Below, one piece after another: positions 12,280 to 14,043 of a DNA stretch of 14,043 nt (its first letter is position 1; each line of letters opens with the position of its first letter). The position numbers were made by a program, and so were the translations under genes. This DNA comes from Prado023 sp049688395 (lineage in GTDB: Bacteria > Actinomycetota > Actinomycetes > S36-B12 > CAIYMF01), in contig JBAVKQ010000268.1 of assembly GCA_049688395.1 (NCBI GenBank), forward strand, positions 1 to 14,043. The letters are read 5' to 3'. The notes under the pieces are model-generated. The model ran no database searches. It was not told where the DNA came from and was given only the letters and a program-made list of their open reading frames with translations.

Positions 12280-12588
12280 GTGGACGCACTGATCATCTTC
12301 GTCTGCATCTTCGCCCCCACGTTCGTGCTGAACCTGCTCTCGGCCGGCCGCGATCAGCTGATGTTCCAGACCCGGCCCAGGGGCAGCCGGTGGTTCACGG
12401 GCCTGGCGATGGCCGCGGCGACGGCCATCCTGCTGGCCATCGGGATGCCGCTGGCCTGGGTGCTGGCCCTGGTGCTGCCCGGCCCGCTGGCCTCGGTGCT
12501 CGGCGAATGGGTCGGCAGCGGGGACTGGATCGTGACGAAGTACCGGGTGCTGGGCCTGATGCGGCGCCGGGGGTCAGGTCTCGACTGA
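12280..12588 (+). CDS. Small membrane protein, unknown function
   Basis: The 102-aa product is not recognised. Two or three hydrophobic segments are visible: ALIIFVCIFAPTFVLNLL near the N terminus, and GLAMAAATAILLAIGMPLAWVLALVLPGPLA in the middle, long enough for one or two helices. A short basic C terminus (KYRVLGLMRRRGSGLD) follows. Two adjacent GTG codons could start it. The one at 12280 has GGAGG (12269-12273) with a six-base spacer, better than the three bases for 12277. Its last 15 bases overlap the 3' end of the convergent exopolyphosphatase gene. The coding signal is moderate, and the function is unknown. Confidence 0.65.
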   Translation: MDALIIFVCIFAPTFVLNLLSAGRDQLMFQTRPRGSRWFTGLAMAAATAILLAIGMPLAWVLALVLPGPLASVLGEWVGSGDWIVTKYRVLGLMRRRGSGLD

Positions 12589-13533
12589 GCCGGCGCCCTC
12601 GGCCCGGGCCGCCACCGACCAGGCCACCCCATCGAGGATGTCGTGCTCGCTGACCAGGACGTCCGGCGCGCCGGTGGCGTCCATGATCCGGCGCAGAACG
12701 AGCGCCCCGGCACCGATCACGTCGACCCGACCCGGGTGCATCACGGGCAGCGCGGCCCGGGCGGCCCGGGGCATCGCCAGCAGCTCGTCGCTGATCCGGC
12801 GCACGTCGGCCACGCGGATCCGGCTGTGGTGGATCGCGACCGCGTCGTAGGTCGGCAGGTTCAGCGCCAGCGCAGCCACCGTCGTCACCGAGCCGGCCAG
12901 GCCGACCAGGGTGGCGGCCCGGTCGAAGGGGACGCAGGTACCGGCGCGGGCGATCGCCGCGTCGATGTCGGCGGTGGCGGCCGCGATCTGCGCGCGGGTC
13001 GGCGGGTCGCCGGCCAGGTGTCGCTCGGTCATCCGCACGCAGCCGATGTCGATGCTGGTCCGGTGCGTGGGCGTGGTCGTGCCGAGCACGAACTCGGTGG
13101 ACCCGCCGCCGATGTCGACCACCAGGAACGGGGCACGGGCCTGGGTGGGCAGCCCCCGGGTGGCGCCGGCGAAGGACAGCTCGCCCTCCTCCTGGCCGCT
13201 GATCACCTCGGGGGTCACGCCCAGGATCTGGCGCACGCCGGCGATGAACTCGGCCCGGTTCGACGCGTCCCGGGAGGCCGAGGTGGCCACGAAGCGCAGG
13301 GGCGGGGCACCGGTCCCAGCCAGGAGCTCGGCGTACTCCCGGCACGCGGCGAAGGTCCGCTCCAGCGCCGCCGGCGCGAACGCCCCGGTCGCGTCCACGC
13401 CCTCGCCCAGGCGCACCGCCAGCATCCGACGGGCCACATCGACCGCCCTCCCGACGGCGGTGTCGACATCGGCGATCAACAGGCGGATCGAGTTGGTGCC
13501 GCAGTCGATGGCCGCGGCCCGGCGCACCGTCAT
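12574..13533 (-). CDS. ppx: Exopolyphosphatase, short Ppx/GppA type
   Basis: The 319-aa ASKHA-fold phosphatase of the Ppx/GppA family hydrolyses terminal phosphate from polyphosphate or the 5' phosphate of pppGpp. Motifs are CGTNSIRLL (11-19), SASRDASNR, GQEEGELSFAGA with the catalytic-type Glu at 115/116, and VVDIGGGSTEF with Asp140 and GGGST for phosphate binding. It lacks the C-terminal HD domain of the longer Escherichia Ppx. Length and context match the Mycobacterium Rv1026 (PPX2) type, which follows a DUF501 gene. The ATG at 13533 overlaps the DUF501 stop as ATGA, so the long upstream frame is rejected. Whether it prefers polyphosphate or pppGpp cannot be read here. Confidence 0.93.
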   Translation of the reverse strand: MTVRRAAAIDCGTNSIRLLIADVDTAVGRAVDVARRMLAVRLGEGVDATGAFAPAALERTFAACREYAELLAGTGAPPLRFVATSASRDASNRAEFIAGVRQILGVTPEVISGQEEGELSFAGATRGLPTQARAPFLVVDIGGGSTEFVLGTTTPTHRTSIDIGCVRMTERHLAGDPPTRAQIAAATADIDAAIARAGTCVPFDRAATLVGLAGSVTTVAALALNLPTYDAVAIHHSRIRVADVRRISDELLAMPRAARAALPVMHPGRVDVIGAGALVLRRIMDATGAPDVLVSEHDILDGVAWSVAARAEGAGSVET

Positions 13534-14043
13534 GGCGACCCACCGGGCAGGTCGGGCACGCATCCGGTCGCAGTGCCCCCCCAGGCGGTGGCGGGCGCGA
13601 TCCCGCGCTCGGCGAGGCGGGTCAGTGCCTCGTCGCCCAGCGGGTTCACCCCGGGGCCGGCGGCCAGGGCGTGGGCCACCAGCACGTGCAGGCACTTGAC
13701 CCGGTCGGGCATCCCCCCGGCACTGATGCCGGCGATGTGCGCCACCTCGCCGAGTTCGGCACGCTGGGCGAGGTAGACCTCATGGGCCCGCCGGTAGCCG
13801 GCGGCCAGCTCAGGATCGGTGGCCAGACGGGCGGCCATGTCGCGCATCACGCCCTGGGACTCGAGCGTGCCGATCGCCCCCGTGGCGCGCGGGCAGGTCA
13901 GGTAGTACAGCGTGGGGAAGGGCGTGCCGTCGGGCAGCGCCGGCTCGGTGCGCACCACGTCGGGCTGCCCGCACCCGCACCGGTGGGCCACGTCGTGGAC
14001 GGCGCGCACCGGCCGGCCGAGCTGCGCCGCCACGACCTCGAGG
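13530..14043 (-). CDS. DUF501 family protein (5' partial)
   Basis: The frame is open to the right edge (LEVVAAQLGRPVRAV at the visible start), so the N-terminal few residues lie outside the window; the GTG at 14033 is only an internal codon. About 170 codons are visible. Conserved blocks are AHRCGCGQPDVV, PDGTPFPTLYYLTCPRAT, and GVMRDMAARLATDPELAAGYRRAHEVYL. The Cys-rich CGCG with the later TCP suggests a metal site, which is inference. The family has no established activity. It is coupled by ATGA to ppx, and in other actinobacteria it follows eno and a divIC-like gene, which would be expected just beyond the window edge. Confidence 0.92.
   Translation of the reverse strand, partial: LEVVAAQLGRPVRAVHDVAHRCGCGQPDVVRTEPALPDGTPFPTLYYLTCPRATGAIGTLESQGVMRDMAARLATDPELAAGYRRAHEVYLAQRAELGEVAHIAGISAGGMPDRVKCLHVLVAHALAAGPGVNPLGDEALTRLAERGIAPATAWGGTATGCVPDLPGGSP

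Noticed and set aside
10065..12320. 751-codon open frame fusing Bax1-I to upstream sequence
   Set aside because: The upstream part reads through the tRNA, def and ACT genes in the wrong frame and is Arg/Pro/Gly-rich. The real protein begins at 10928.
12574..12588. Overlap of convergent genes as a sign of error
   Set aside because: A 15-base 3' overlap between convergent genes is common in compact genomes, and both stop codons are clear.
12643..13776. 377-codon open frame on the plus strand
   Set aside because: It is antisense to ppx and DUF501, Gly/Arg/His-rich, and without motifs.

Overview
The window is a high-GC chromosomal stretch from an actinobacterium (Actinomycetota). The reasons are the strong G/C third-position bias in every gene, frequent GTG starts, TANNNT-type -10 boxes placed just upstream of start codons, and family content typical of that phylum: the DUF501-ppx pair, a class of Ung with GQDPYP, an AbiEi-like/DUF559 fusion, and a Bax1-I protein with a long cytoplasmic tail. 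I cannot name a genus from the sequence.

Layout. Positions 1-643 hold the C-terminal half of an MFS exporter that starts outside the window. Positions 644-2016 hold an AbiEi-like/DUF559 (PD-(D/E)XK-like) gene flanked on both sides by a REP-like palindromic repeat; the two copies share 29 identical bases. A uracil-DNA glycosylase gene (ung) follows, probably leaderless. The first three genes each have a short tandem array directly at or after their stop codon. From 7469 down to 2783 on the minus strand lies a carbohydrate ABC importer operon: lipoprotein binding protein, a strong intergenic hairpin, two CUT1-type permeases overlapping by ATGA, and then a MutL/GlmL-type ASKHA protein (B12-mutase accessory family) as the last gene. 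There is no ATPase gene and no mutase gene in the window.

Positions 7470-7771 are the divergent control region between the importer and msrA (peptide methionine sulfoxide reductase A). msrA is translationally coupled to a membrane-anchored SGNH hydrolase. A small unknown helical protein (minus) and a DUF4287 protein (plus) are divergent from a 93-base region. DUF4287 converges on a Bax inhibitor-1-like membrane protein across a perfect hairpin terminator.

Positions 11056-11129 encode a tRNA with anticodon UAA (Leu) but a class I body with a 5-base variable loop. tRNA-Leu is normally class II with a long variable arm, so this is the most unusual single element here. Peptide deformylase and a double-ACT (GcvR-like) protein form a two-gene operon, divergent from a small membrane protein. 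The window ends in an exopolyphosphatase of the short Ppx2 type, coupled to the C-terminal part of a DUF501 protein. That arrangement matches the eno-divIC-DUF501-ppx neighbourhood of other actinobacteria.

Most of the window is housekeeping or ordinary accessory content. The items that deserve follow-up are the class I tRNA-Leu(UAA), the REP-like repeats around a DUF559 protein that has lost a probable catalytic Glu, the stop-codon-linked tandem arrays, and the orphan MutL.
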